Below are positions 27,772 through 35,358 of a DNA stretch of 64,000 nt, piece after piece. The stretch is from Burkholderiales bacterium (GTDB lineage: Bacteria > Pseudomonadota > Gammaproteobacteria > Burkholderiales > SG8-39): NCBI GenBank assembly GCA_020848075.1, contig JADLAV010000013.1, positions 1 through 64,000 of the forward strand. Reading direction: 5' to 3'. Each line of letters begins with the position of its first letter. The first letter of the stretch is position 1. The position numbers and the translations under genes are program-made. The notes beneath the pieces were generated by a model. That model saw nothing but the letters and a program-made list of their open reading frames with translations. It made no database searches and was not told the origin of the DNA.

Positions 27772-28644
27772 ATGGAGAGCGAGCACACTTACCAGGCGCC
27801 CGACGGCGCCGCGCTTGCGTACCGCCGCTGGCGCGCCCCTTCGCCCGGCGGCCGCCCGCCGCTAGTGCTGATCCACGGCGCGGCGAGCAACCTCACACGG
27901 TGGTCGGAGTTCCTGGCCGCGACGCCGCTCAAGTCCGGGCGCGACATCATCCGGCTCGATCTCCGCGGTCACGGCGCGTCGCGCTTTCGCGGCGCGACCG
28001 GCCTCGAGATCTGGTGCGATGACATCCGCGCGATTCTGCAGGCGGAGGGAATCGCGCGCGCCGTGCCCATCGGCCATTGCCTCGGCGCGAACGTGGCTGT
28101 CGCGCTCGCCGCACGCTATCCGGAGCGCGTCGCGGCTCTCGTGCTGGTCGAGCCGATGCTGCGTGCCGCCCTGACGGGCAAGCTGCGCGGGGTGCGGTGG
28201 CTCGTTCCGCTCTTACGCGTCGCAGTCGCGGGTATCCACCTGCTCAACCGGGCGGGCATCCACCGGCGTGCGCTCGACAGCCTCGATCTGCAGGCGCTCG
28301 ACCGCGAGTTTCGTGCACGGCTCGGCGAGCCCGGCGGCCATGAGGCGCTCGCGCGGCGCTACGCATCGCTTCGGGACGATCTCCGCATCATGCCGACGGC
28401 CGGCCTGCTGCAGGACCTGCTGGAAACGGTGCGGCCGCTGCCGCTGGCGCGGGTCCGCGCGCCGGCGCTGGTGCTGCTCTCCACCGGCAGGATGTTTGCC
28501 GATGCCGACCGGACACGTGACGGATTGGCAGAGCTCCCGGATGCGGAAATCCGCCTGCTGGAGTCGGCGCACTGGATTCCCACCGAGCAGTCTCTCGCGA
28601 TGCGCGTCGCAATCGAGGAGTGGCTCGCGCGCGGCGGCGTGTGA
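27772..28644 (+). CDS. alpha/beta hydrolase with Cys nucleophile
   Basis: 290 aa alpha/beta hydrolase fold. The oxyanion region is LVLIHGAASNLTRW, with RLDLRGHGAS next. The nucleophile elbow is IGHCLGANVAVALA, so Cys103 stands where most members have Ser. The catalytic His is probably in ESAHWIPTEQ and the acid in the loop GRMFADADRT. Cys nucleophiles occur in dienelactone hydrolases, which act in aromatic degradation, but overall this protein looks like the meta-cleavage hydrolase/esterase group. Its first ATG gives a typical N-terminus. It is divergent from the double hot-dog thioesterase with a 297-bp gap in which no clear promoter was found. Confidence 0.82.
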   Translation: MESEHTYQAPDGAALAYRRWRAPSPGGRPPLVLIHGAASNLTRWSEFLAATPLKSGRDIIRLDLRGHGASRFRGATGLEIWCDDIRAILQAEGIARAVPIGHCLGANVAVALAARYPERVAALVLVEPMLRAALTGKLRGVRWLVPLLRVAVAGIHLLNRAGIHRRALDSLDLQALDREFRARLGEPGGHEALARRYASLRDDLRIMPTAGLLQDLLETVRPLPLARVRAPALVLLSTGRMFADADRTRDGLAELPDAEIRLLESAHWIPTEQSLAMRVAIEEWLARGGV

Positions 28645-28736
28645 CCAGGGCCGGCGGCCTCGCCGCGGCTGGCGCGAGCGCGGCGCTCACGCCGTTCGGC
28701 GTCGGCGCGCCCGATCGTGAAGCCGGCTAGAGCTGC

Positions 28737-29123
28737 TTAGTCCGATGTGCGCCGGCGAGCGAAGCCGAGGGCCGCAAAGGCGACGCCGAGCAATGCCAGG
28801 GTGGCAGGCTCGGGTACCCGCTGGAGGAAAAACGAGTCGCCCGCCGCAACGGAAATGACGTCGCTATTTCCATTCTGAAGATTGAAATTGAAGAGAACCA
28901 TCTCGCCTGCCGGACCGGTGTAGTTGAATTGCCCAGAATAGAAGCCCCAGTCACTCGCGGAAGTAATCGAACCAATGCCGCTTATGGCCTGGAAGTTCGA
29001 GAAATTCGCGACGGAATCGCCGAGGGTGCCGCCTTGCGACGTGATGGAAACGAAGCTCGAGATCTGGATCTGGTCGAAGACGCCCGACGGCGATCCGACC
29101 GTGAACGCGCGCTGAGCAACCTG
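28737..29123 (-). pseudogene. 5'-truncated PEP-CTERM protein remnant
   Basis: An open minus-strand frame follows a TGA at 29124-29126 and has no ATG, GTG or TTG start before an internal Met at 28901. It still reads as a secreted beta-rich protein (GTLGDSVANFSNFQAISGIG, SASDWGFYSGQFNYTGP). It ends in a perfect sorting tail: VPEPATLALLGVAFAALGFA followed by RRRTSD. The N-terminus and signal peptide are missing, so this is probably a decayed gene. The intact PEP-CTERM gene next to it suggests a former tandem pair. Confidence 0.7.
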
Positions 29124-29221
29124 TCAGCGGCGTCGACGTGACTCAAGCCGTCGCGTGCCCAGGCGCCGCGCCGCTCCCCGCGGGGGGATCCGGTTCGCGC
29201 ACGCGGACTGCCTCAGAGACG

Positions 29222-29244
29222 AAAACCCCGCCTCGCGGGCGGGG
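29222..29244 (-). terminator. intrinsic terminator after the PEP-CTERM gene
   Basis: On the minus strand CCCCGCC, a short loop and GGCGGGG form a 7-bp stem followed by TTTTCG, 20 bp after the stop codon of the PEP-CTERM protein gene. Confidence 0.75.
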
Positions 29245-29264
29245 TCCGTATGCGCTCGCGCTGC

Positions 29265-29861
29265 TCAACGCGACTTGGGGCGGCGCGCAAGACCGAGCCC
29301 GGCGAGCGCGAGGCCGAGGAGCGCGAGCGTGGCGGGTTCGGGGACAGCGACATGGACGCGAATTCCATCGGTGTTGTCGGTGAACGTCGTGTCCCAGTAC
29401 ATGAGATACAGCCCGCCGGTCGCTGGCGCGGGGCCAGTGAACGATGTCCCGATGTTGAAGTAGGTGCTGTCGATCTTTCCGACCAGTGCCCCGTAGGGCG
29501 CGGTGAACCCGTCTTGAGTCAAGAGGCCGAAGATGTCCGCGCCAATCAGTGTTCCGGCCGGTTGGCCGCTGTCATCCGTTCCCGTGGCGAACAAGCCGCC
29601 GACGGGTAGCCCGCCGGTCGGGACGGTTGCGAGCCCGCCGGCGTTCGACCACCGCGGAAGGTCACCTGCGTTCCACAAGTCGTCCGGATCCACGGCGATG
29701 TCGAGAAACTGACCCGCTGAAAGGAACACCGTCGTCGGCAGGGGACTGTTCAGTGACGCGTTGGCGCGGGCATCGACATCGAAGATCAACCCCGCCTGCG
29801 CATGCGACGCCATCGTCAGGCCAGCACCAAATGCCAGTGTCGCGATGATCTTCCGCATCAT
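29265..29861 (-). CDS. PEP-CTERM sorting domain-containing secreted protein
   Basis: 198 aa. The N-terminus is a Sec signal peptide (MMRKIIATLAFGAGLTMASHAQA, cleavage about residue 23-24). The middle is Gly/Thr/Asp-rich and likely beta-structured (GLLTQDGFTAPYGALVGKID). The C-terminus is the PEP-CTERM tail: VPEPATLALLGLALAGLGLA plus RRPKSR, the signal processed by exosortase and usually linked to exopolysaccharide/biofilm secretion. No exosortase gene is in the window. Two adjacent ATGs follow an AGGAGAGG RBS; the first (29861) is used. A strong terminator follows. The passenger domain is not recognised. Confidence 0.88.
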   Translation of the reverse strand: MMRKIIATLAFGAGLTMASHAQAGLIFDVDARANASLNSPLPTTVFLSAGQFLDIAVDPDDLWNAGDLPRWSNAGGLATVPTGGLPVGGLFATGTDDSGQPAGTLIGADIFGLLTQDGFTAPYGALVGKIDSTYFNIGTSFTGPAPATGGLYLMYWDTTFTDNTDGIRVHVAVPEPATLALLGLALAGLGLARRPKSR

Positions 29862-30078
29862 CCTCTCCTGGGCGGATTGGGAAACCCCATGCCCCTCCTT
29901 GGAGTAAGCAGCACTCATGCCTGGAATGTAAACTTCCATTGAATCAATGAGTCACTGCCAGGAGAACGGGCGCCCGGAGAGCAGATTGTAAGAAGCGCCG
30001 ACACTCGCAGTCCCGCTCTCCGCGCAATGAGTGATCGCGCCCGCGGAGCCCGGCGCGCCCCATGTACAGAGTGCCGGC

Positions 30079-31191
30079 CTAGCCCCAGACCTCGCGAGCG
30101 GTTTCGATGACGAGCTTGAGCTTGGCAGCCTGGGACGCGCGCATGATCTCGTTGCCGTGCACGGTGCTGGAGAATCCGCACTGCGGCGAGAGCGCGAGCT
30201 GCTCGAGTGGCACGTACTTCGCCGCCTCGTCGATGCGGCGCTTGAGCGTGTCCTTCGATTCGAGCTCGCCCACCTTGGTCGAGACGAGGCCCAGCACGAC
30301 GATCTTGTCCTTCGGCACGAACCTGAGCGGCGAGAAGTCGCCGGAGCGCGCGTCGTCGTACTCGAGGAAGTAGCCGTCCACCGCCATGCTGCCGAAGAGC
30401 GCCTCGGCCACCGGCTCGTAGCCGCCTTCGGCGGCCCAGGCGCTGCGGAAGTTGCCGCGGCAGAGGTGGATGCACACGGTCATGTCGCGCGGGCGCCCGG
30501 CGATGGATGCGTTGATCAGGCCGGCGTAGCGGTGCGGCAGCCAGTCGGGGTCGTCGCCGCGCCCCCTGGCGCCCTCGCGCATCTTCGGATCGCACAGGTA
30601 GGCGAGGTTGGTGTCGTCGAGCTGGACGTACCTGCAGCCCGCCTCGCCGAGCTGCTTCAGCTCCTCGCGGTAGCAGGCGCTGATATCGGCGTAGAAACCC
30701 TCGAGGTCGGGATACGCCTCCTTGCTGATCGCCTGCCGGCCGCCGCGAAAGTGCAGCATGGTCGGCGACGGGATGGTGACCTTGGGCATCCGCTTGGTCG
30801 CGGACTTCAGGAAATCGAAGTCCGCCAGCTGGATCGGCTTCGCGTGGCGGAGCCTGCCCACCACGTGCATGACCGGCGGCGCGAAGTCGACCTCGCCCGC
30901 GGCGCCGTGGAACTTGCCCATCGCGCCCTGGCGCACCTCGACACCCTCGAGCTGCTCGAGGAAGTCCACGTGGAAATAGGTACGCCGGAACTCCCCGTCG
31001 GTGATGCCCTGCAGCCCCAGCTCCTCCTGGAACTTCACGACGTCGCGGATCGCATGGTCCTCGACCTCGCGCAGGGCCGCGCGGGTGATCTCGCCTTTCT
31101 GTTGCCGGTCGCGCGCATCCAGCAGCTCCTTCGGGCGCAGGAAGCTGCCGACGTGGTCGGCGCGGAACGGCGGCGTGGTACGTCGCGTCAT
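30079..31191 (-). CDS. core MetE-like (YxjG-type) cobalamin-independent methyltransferase
   Basis: 370 aa, corresponding to the C-terminal catalytic barrel of MetE without the N-terminal half. The start FRADHVGSFLRPKELL is typical. The zinc ligands of MetE are all identifiable: His242 and Cys244 (CIHLCRGN), Glu277 (GYFLEYDD) and Cys338 (LSPQCGFSS). A methyl transfer from methylfolate or a methyl-corrinoid to homocysteine, or to another thiol, is predicted. It follows a short MetF-like gene by 20 bp on the same strand. That pairing supports a dedicated C1-transfer unit separate from metH. Physiological donor and acceptor are not evident. Confidence 0.85.
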   Translation of the reverse strand: MTRRTTPPFRADHVGSFLRPKELLDARDRQQKGEITRAALREVEDHAIRDVVKFQEELGLQGITDGEFRRTYFHVDFLEQLEGVEVRQGAMGKFHGAAGEVDFAPPVMHVVGRLRHAKPIQLADFDFLKSATKRMPKVTIPSPTMLHFRGGRQAISKEAYPDLEGFYADISACYREELKQLGEAGCRYVQLDDTNLAYLCDPKMREGARGRGDDPDWLPHRYAGLINASIAGRPRDMTVCIHLCRGNFRSAWAAEGGYEPVAEALFGSMAVDGYFLEYDDARSGDFSPLRFVPKDKIVVLGLVSTKVGELESKDTLKRRIDEAAKYVPLEQLALSPQCGFSSTVHGNEIMRASQAAKLKLVIETAREVWG

Positions 31192-31211
31192 GGAATCTCC
31201 CTCGCTGCCGA

Positions 31212-32135
31212 TCAGCTGTCGAGGCGGAAGCCAGTGTCGGAGTCGCCGAGCCGGAAGCGGCCGCTGGCGACATTATCGATCCATTGGGCCGTTTGGGCAA
31301 AACTCCCGAACGAAAAGAAGTGGAGGCCGGTGATGCCGAGCCCGCGCTCGCCCTCGGCCACGCGCCGCACGACGTTCTCCGGCCCCTGCTGCGCGACGAT
31401 CCGTGTGAGCGAGATCGCCTGCGAGCCGATCGCGCGGAGCGAGTTCCCGATGCCGCAGCGTGCGCCGTAGGCGAGCAGCGTGCGCACGCTCGCCGGCCCG
31501 GCCACGCCCACCCGGACCGGCAGGGTCACGCCCCAGGCGCGCAACCGCCGCAGCCAGTCGAGCACGACCTCGCCATCGAAGCAAAACTGTGAAACGAGGA
31601 AGAGCTCGATGCCGTGCTTCGCCGCGTAGTCGATCTTCCGGTCGAGCGCACCCCGGATCGCGGCCTCCGAGATCGCGCGGTGGCCTTCCGGGTAGCCGGC
31701 GATGCCGACGCTGCGGATGCCGTGTCCTTCCAGAAGCCCGGACTCGAGGAGCGCGACACTCGAGTCGTACTGGCCCGCCGGCGCCGGGCTGTCCCCGGCG
31801 ACGAGCAACGCGCGCGTCACCCCGGCCTCGCCCGCGAGCCGCGCGAGCAAATCCCGCGCCGCGGCGGCGTCCGGCAGCCGGCGCGCCGCGACGTGCGGCA
31901 CCGGATTCATGCCGGCCGCGCGCAGGTGCCGCGCGATGCTGAGCAGGTGGTGATACGGCCTGCCCGGAATCCACGCGATGTATACATCCGACCCCGCCGG
32001 CCTGAGCGCGCGATAACCCTCGATCTCGGCGACGTTGTTGGTCGAAGTCTCGGTCGAGGCCCGCGCCGCGAGCGCGCGGATTGCGTCGTGCAGCGCGGCC
32101 GATGCCGCTGCGTCCTGTGCTTGAACCTGGATCAT
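31212..32135 (-). CDS. methylenetetrahydrofolate reductase-like protein (MetF family)
   Basis: 307 aa TIM-barrel flavoprotein of the MetF family. Family features include VAEIEGYRALRPAGSDVYIA at the substrate face, NPVPHVAARRL for the barrel His/Arg strand, ALLVAGDSPAPAGQYDSS for the FAD/GD loop, and SQFCFDGEVVLDWLRRL with the conserved Q-F/D strand. Sequence is divergent from housekeeping MetF, so a specialised role is likely. The ATG at 32135 starts MIQVQAQDAAAS; the longer reading overlaps the upstream gene. It sits between the HTH/methyltransferase-like gene (14 bp) and the core MetE-like gene (20 bp), consistent with one operon supplying methyl-THF. Confidence 0.8.
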   Translation of the reverse strand: MIQVQAQDAAASAALHDAIRALAARASTETSTNNVAEIEGYRALRPAGSDVYIAWIPGRPYHHLLSIARHLRAAGMNPVPHVAARRLPDAAAARDLLARLAGEAGVTRALLVAGDSPAPAGQYDSSVALLESGLLEGHGIRSVGIAGYPEGHRAISEAAIRGALDRKIDYAAKHGIELFLVSQFCFDGEVVLDWLRRLRAWGVTLPVRVGVAGPASVRTLLAYGARCGIGNSLRAIGSQAISLTRIVAQQGPENVVRRVAEGERGLGITGLHFFSFGSFAQTAQWIDNVASGRFRLGDSDTGFRLDS

Positions 32136-32149
32136 GGCCCGACGCGCCG

Positions 32150-33604
32150 TCAATCGCGGCGCCGCGAAATCACGAACGACTCGTCCCAGAACCACAGCCC
32201 GCCGTGCTTCTGCAGGACGTCGCTGGTGACCTGCAGGTGACGGCGGTCGCTCAGCACGCCCTCGAGGCGCGCATCCTCGATCTGGCCGACGTACATCGCG
32301 GCGTTCCACGCCGCGAACAGCGTCGAGGTGCCGATCGAGTTCGAGATCTCGCCGGGCAAGGTGTGCATGTGGTAGCGGAAGAGCGACCGCGCGTCGGAGT
32401 ACGCGTTGAAGTTGAGGTGGCGCGCGCTCGCGCCGAGCGCCTCCTTGGCCGCCTTCAGCATCTGGTGGCGGTCGTGCTGGAATGGATTCTCGTCCGGCCA
32501 GATGCCCTGCAGGATTTCCAGACCCGGGTCGTCGCCGTGCGATTGGATGGCGAGCAAGCGGCCGCCGGGTCCGAGGCTCCTCGCGAGCGGCGTGATGACG
32601 CGCTCGGCCTTGAAGTCGAGCGACGCGCGCAGGCGGTAGGGCTGCGACGCGATGACGAGATCGTAGTCGGCCGTGGCGCTCCCGCGGCGCGGGATGATGG
32701 GATCGAGCAGGAAGCGATGGTCATCGCGGTAGATCACGAGCACCGCGGGCCGCTCGTAGACCGGATTCCCGGACGTCGGGCTGGACTGCGCACGCCAGTG
32801 TTCGGCGAGGAACGGTCCAAGCGCGGCGATCTGCTCCTCGAACTCGTGCGAGGTCGTCCCCGTGAGCGCGACCTCCTGCCAGACGAGCCCGGTCGCCGCG
32901 GCGACCGAAGAGGGAACCAGCCACGGCGCCTCCCGGTAGTAGAGATTCGTCATCACGAGCACGGTTGCCGGATGCTCGAAATACCGGTCCGGCATCTTCT
33001 CGAGCGCGAGCCGGACATCCTCGAGGCTGATCTCCTTGCCGACCAGGTAGAACGGCATGGTCGGAAAGCGGCTGTGCATGGCGCGCATCACTCGCGTCAG
33101 CACGGTCCCGTCCCCCACCCCGGCGTCGAACACTCGGACGGCTGGTGGCCGCGGGTGGATGTTCGCGAGCTCCATCGCGACGCGCTGTGCCGTGACCGCC
33201 TTTTCCGAGCACGTGGTGACGAACAGCAGGTACTTCTGGCGGTTGTCGAAGAACCGGAAGTTGCGGTCCTTGGTGCCGGCCGAGGCGGATGGGGCGGGGG
33301 AGGCTGTCGCGAGCGGGGCGGAACGCGCCGCTGCGGCAGGCGCGCTCGCCGCGAAGGGACTCCCGAACGCGGCTTTCAGCGGCGGGCTCGCAGCATGCGC
33401 GGGATTCGGCGCACCTGCGTCGGTGCCCTTGTCGGCGATGAACGAGCGCACGCGCTCGTAGGTCGTGGTCGTGATCCTGCCGCCGTCGCGCAGCCGATTG
33501 ACGAACTTCCCGTCGTTGACGACGAGCCGTCCGAACGTGGATTCGGCGACGCCGGTCCGCCGGCAGTACTCGGTGATGTCTCGCAGCAGCGATTCCGCTT
33601 GCAT
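32150..33604 (-). CDS. HTH-like N-terminus fused to SAM-methyltransferase-like domain
   Basis: 484 aa, family not recognised by name. Residues 1-55 look like a small helix-turn-helix (VAESTFGRLVVNDGKFVNRL, then RITTTTYERVRSFI). A low-complexity Ala/Pro/Ser linker runs from about 60 to 110. From about 140 comes a class I methyltransferase-like fold: VFDAGVGDGTVLTRVMRAM as SAM motif I and ADYDLVIASQPYRL in the place of motif IV. The C-terminal part contains RSLGPGGRLLAIQSHGDDPG. It is the first gene of the MetF/core-MetE cassette and follows a 342-bp palindrome-rich leader. The substrate is unknown. Autoregulation through the HTH is an inference. Confidence 0.7.
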   Translation of the reverse strand: MQAESLLRDITEYCRRTGVAESTFGRLVVNDGKFVNRLRDGGRITTTTYERVRSFIADKGTDAGAPNPAHAASPPLKAAFGSPFAASAPAAAARSAPLATASPAPSASAGTKDRNFRFFDNRQKYLLFVTTCSEKAVTAQRVAMELANIHPRPPAVRVFDAGVGDGTVLTRVMRAMHSRFPTMPFYLVGKEISLEDVRLALEKMPDRYFEHPATVLVMTNLYYREAPWLVPSSVAAATGLVWQEVALTGTTSHEFEEQIAALGPFLAEHWRAQSSPTSGNPVYERPAVLVIYRDDHRFLLDPIIPRRGSATADYDLVIASQPYRLRASLDFKAERVITPLARSLGPGGRLLAIQSHGDDPGLEILQGIWPDENPFQHDRHQMLKAAKEALGASARHLNFNAYSDARSLFRYHMHTLPGEISNSIGTSTLFAAWNAAMYVGQIEDARLEGVLSDRRHLQVTSDVLQKHGGLWFWDESFVISRRRD

Positions 33605-33946
33605 TGCCCCGCTCCGTTTCTCTCTGCAGGCGTTGCAAACCCGACCGATGGCGAGATCATTTCAAACGATGTCGGACACGCTGTCAATATCTTCGTATCC
33701 CACCGGCAGGGTGGGATCGATGATGGGATGTATCCTACCAATCAATAATTACAGTGGGTTGCTAGATCTTTGCTGGCTAGATTCACTGTGCATACCGCGA
33801 TCTTATTCGGTAGTAATAGGTTCTGTCCCATTCGTGAGTGGGACAAAGTGGGATCGAACCGTTCGCTACGCTGCTCCCCGCCGATCGCAGTCAGCGGGTC
33901 GGTAGGCACGCCAGTTCGGTCGCCCATGGCGGGCGACCGAACGGCG
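33605..33946. promoter_or_regulatory. AT-rich palindromic leader region
   Basis: 342 bp without a gene, clearly less GC-rich than its surroundings. It holds three inverted repeats built on TGGGAT/ATCCCA-type words: ATCCCACC-5 nt-GGTGGGAT (33697-33717), GGAT-GT-ATCC (33726-33735) and GTCCCA-8 nt-TGGGAC (33825-33844). A further GTGGGATCG is at 33849. It lies upstream of the HTH/methyltransferase operon and downstream of the SDR gene on the same strand. Repeated operators for the operon's own HTH protein are plausible. No clear -35/-10 pair was fixed. Confidence 0.5.
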
Positions 33947-34732
33947 TTACAGGTGTTTCAAGAACCCGCCGCACACCTCGACGGTCGTCCCGGTCATGTA
34001 GCTGTTCCGCTCGGAAACGAGGAAGGCCGCGACGGTGCCGATCTCGTCCGGCTCCGCCCAGCGGCCGAGCAGCGTCTGCGCCGCGATGCCCTTGCGCACG
34101 TCGCCGGCCGTGACGCCGCGGACCTTGGCCATCGCCTCCGCGCGTGGCCCCCAGCCCTCGGTGTTGGTGAAGCCCGGGCAGATGTTGTTCACGGTGATCC
34201 CGTCCGGAGCGAGCGCCGCGGCCATCTGCTTGGTGAACCCGATGATCGCCGTGTTGACCAGGGTCGTCGTCAGGGCGCCGGGCAGAAGCTGCTTGCCGGT
34301 CACGCCGGAGACGTTGAGGACGCGGCGCCCCTTGCCCTGCTTGAGGTGCGGAATCGCGTACTTCGTCGACCACAGGTATGACATGAGGCTCATGTCGATG
34401 AATGCCGCCCATTGCTCGTCGCTGATGGTGTCGAGCGTGCCGGGCATCATGCCGCCCACGTTGTTCACCAGGATGTCGAGGCTGCCCAGTCCGGCGACCG
34501 CACCGTCGATGAACTTCTTGCAGCCCGCGCTCGACGCGAGGTCGCACTCGACGCCGACGGCCTTGACGCCCTTCGCCTTCGCGTCCGCGACCGCCTTTTC
34601 GAGGCGATCCTTGCCCCGGGCGGAAAACGCGACGTTGCACCCTTCCGCGGCGAGCGCCATCGCGATGGCGTAGCCCACACCCTGGCTCGATCCCGTGACC
34701 GCGGCGTTCTTGCCCTTCAACCCCAGATCCAT
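33947..34732 (-). CDS. SDR-family protein lacking the catalytic YxxxK
   Basis: 261 aa with a clear SDR Rossmann fold: TGSSQGVG (13-20) for the cofactor, CDLASS and NNVGG (90-94). Ser142 is present (VLNVSGVTG). At the active site, aligning back from GFTK gives Thr156 and Asn160 where Tyr and Lys belong, so the normal proton-relay pair is absent. C-terminal cofactor loop NNICPGFTNTEGWG and tail TGTTVEVCGGFLKHL look normal. It may be an inactive or regulatory binder, or use other residues. A YciI-like protein gene lies upstream on the same strand. The function is not predictable. Confidence 0.8.
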   Translation of the reverse strand: MDLGLKGKNAAVTGSSQGVGYAIAMALAAEGCNVAFSARGKDRLEKAVADAKAKGVKAVGVECDLASSAGCKKFIDGAVAGLGSLDILVNNVGGMMPGTLDTISDEQWAAFIDMSLMSYLWSTKYAIPHLKQGKGRRVLNVSGVTGKQLLPGALTTTLVNTAIIGFTKQMAAALAPDGITVNNICPGFTNTEGWGPRAEAMAKVRGVTAGDVRKGIAAQTLLGRWAEPDEIGTVAAFLVSERNSYMTGTTVEVCGGFLKHL

Positions 34733-34792
34733 GCTCTTGCTCCTCTTCGAATAATCGCCGTCTGACCGGATCGGCCGCGATGCGGCCTGGCG

Positions 34793-35071
34793 TCAGCCGA
34801 CGCGCTTGTTGAACGCCCGGACCTCGACCATGTCCCAGATGCCGGCGTTGTAGAACGGGTCGCCCCGTTGGAAGGCCTCGACCTCCCCGCGACCGGTCGC
34901 CTCGACCAGGAACAGGCTTCCGATCGCCCTGTCGCCGCCGTCAGTCGTCAACGGGCCGGACATGACGACCTTGATCGGCTTGGTCGCCAGGTAATCCATG
35001 TGCGCCTGGATGGCCTGCTTTCTCTTCTCTTCGGTGCCGGCGCGATCGAGGCAAAAGATCACGAACAGCAT
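34793..35071 (-). CDS. YciI-like (YCII-related) protein
   Basis: 92 aa, the usual length of this small alpha/beta dimeric family. It starts MLFVIFCLDRAGTEEKR, with HMDYLATKPIKVVMSGPLTT holding the conserved His-Asp region. It ends with EVEAFQRGDPFYNAGIWDMV, where the DPFYxAG motif is the strongest family mark. Such proteins resemble muconolactone isomerase folds and some catalyse small hydrolytic or dehalogenation steps, but most have no known role. The ATG at 35071 is used; the longer reading to 35296 is low-complexity. It is 60 bp upstream of the Tyr/Lys-less SDR gene on the same strand, so the two may act together. Confidence 0.83.
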   Translation of the reverse strand: MLFVIFCLDRAGTEEKRKQAIQAHMDYLATKPIKVVMSGPLTTDGGDRAIGSLFLVEATGRGEVEAFQRGDPFYNAGIWDMVEVRAFNKRVG

Positions 35072-35358
35072 GCGCGTTCCTCCTCGGTTGCGGCGACGAC
35101 CTTTCGGTGGGCCCTGCCGCCCTCGCACAGATGGACGAGTCGCGCGCGCCGAGAAACCCCACCCGGCGCGCGCGCACGTTCGACATATGGTATCGGAGAA
35201 CCGCTCGCGTCCGCTGCGATCGGGCGCGCGGCCCATTCTCGGCGACGTGCCTCCGTTCGAGAACAACGCGGGCGCGCGTGGCGCCCGCCGCAACACGAGC
35301 CCTCGCGGGCCATGCCCCCGCTATTCGACTCGCGGCGCGGGCATGTCCCCGCGCCTGT

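Noticed and set aside
28727-28975. 82-codon minus-strand open frame with a proper ATG
   Set aside because: Another frame of the same DNA gives the PEP-CTERM tail; the 82-codon frame has no protein-like features.
35072-35358. possible small gene between the YciI-like gene and amtB
   Set aside because: Open frames here are low-complexity Arg/Pro/Ala sequence in all frames; nothing supportable was seen.
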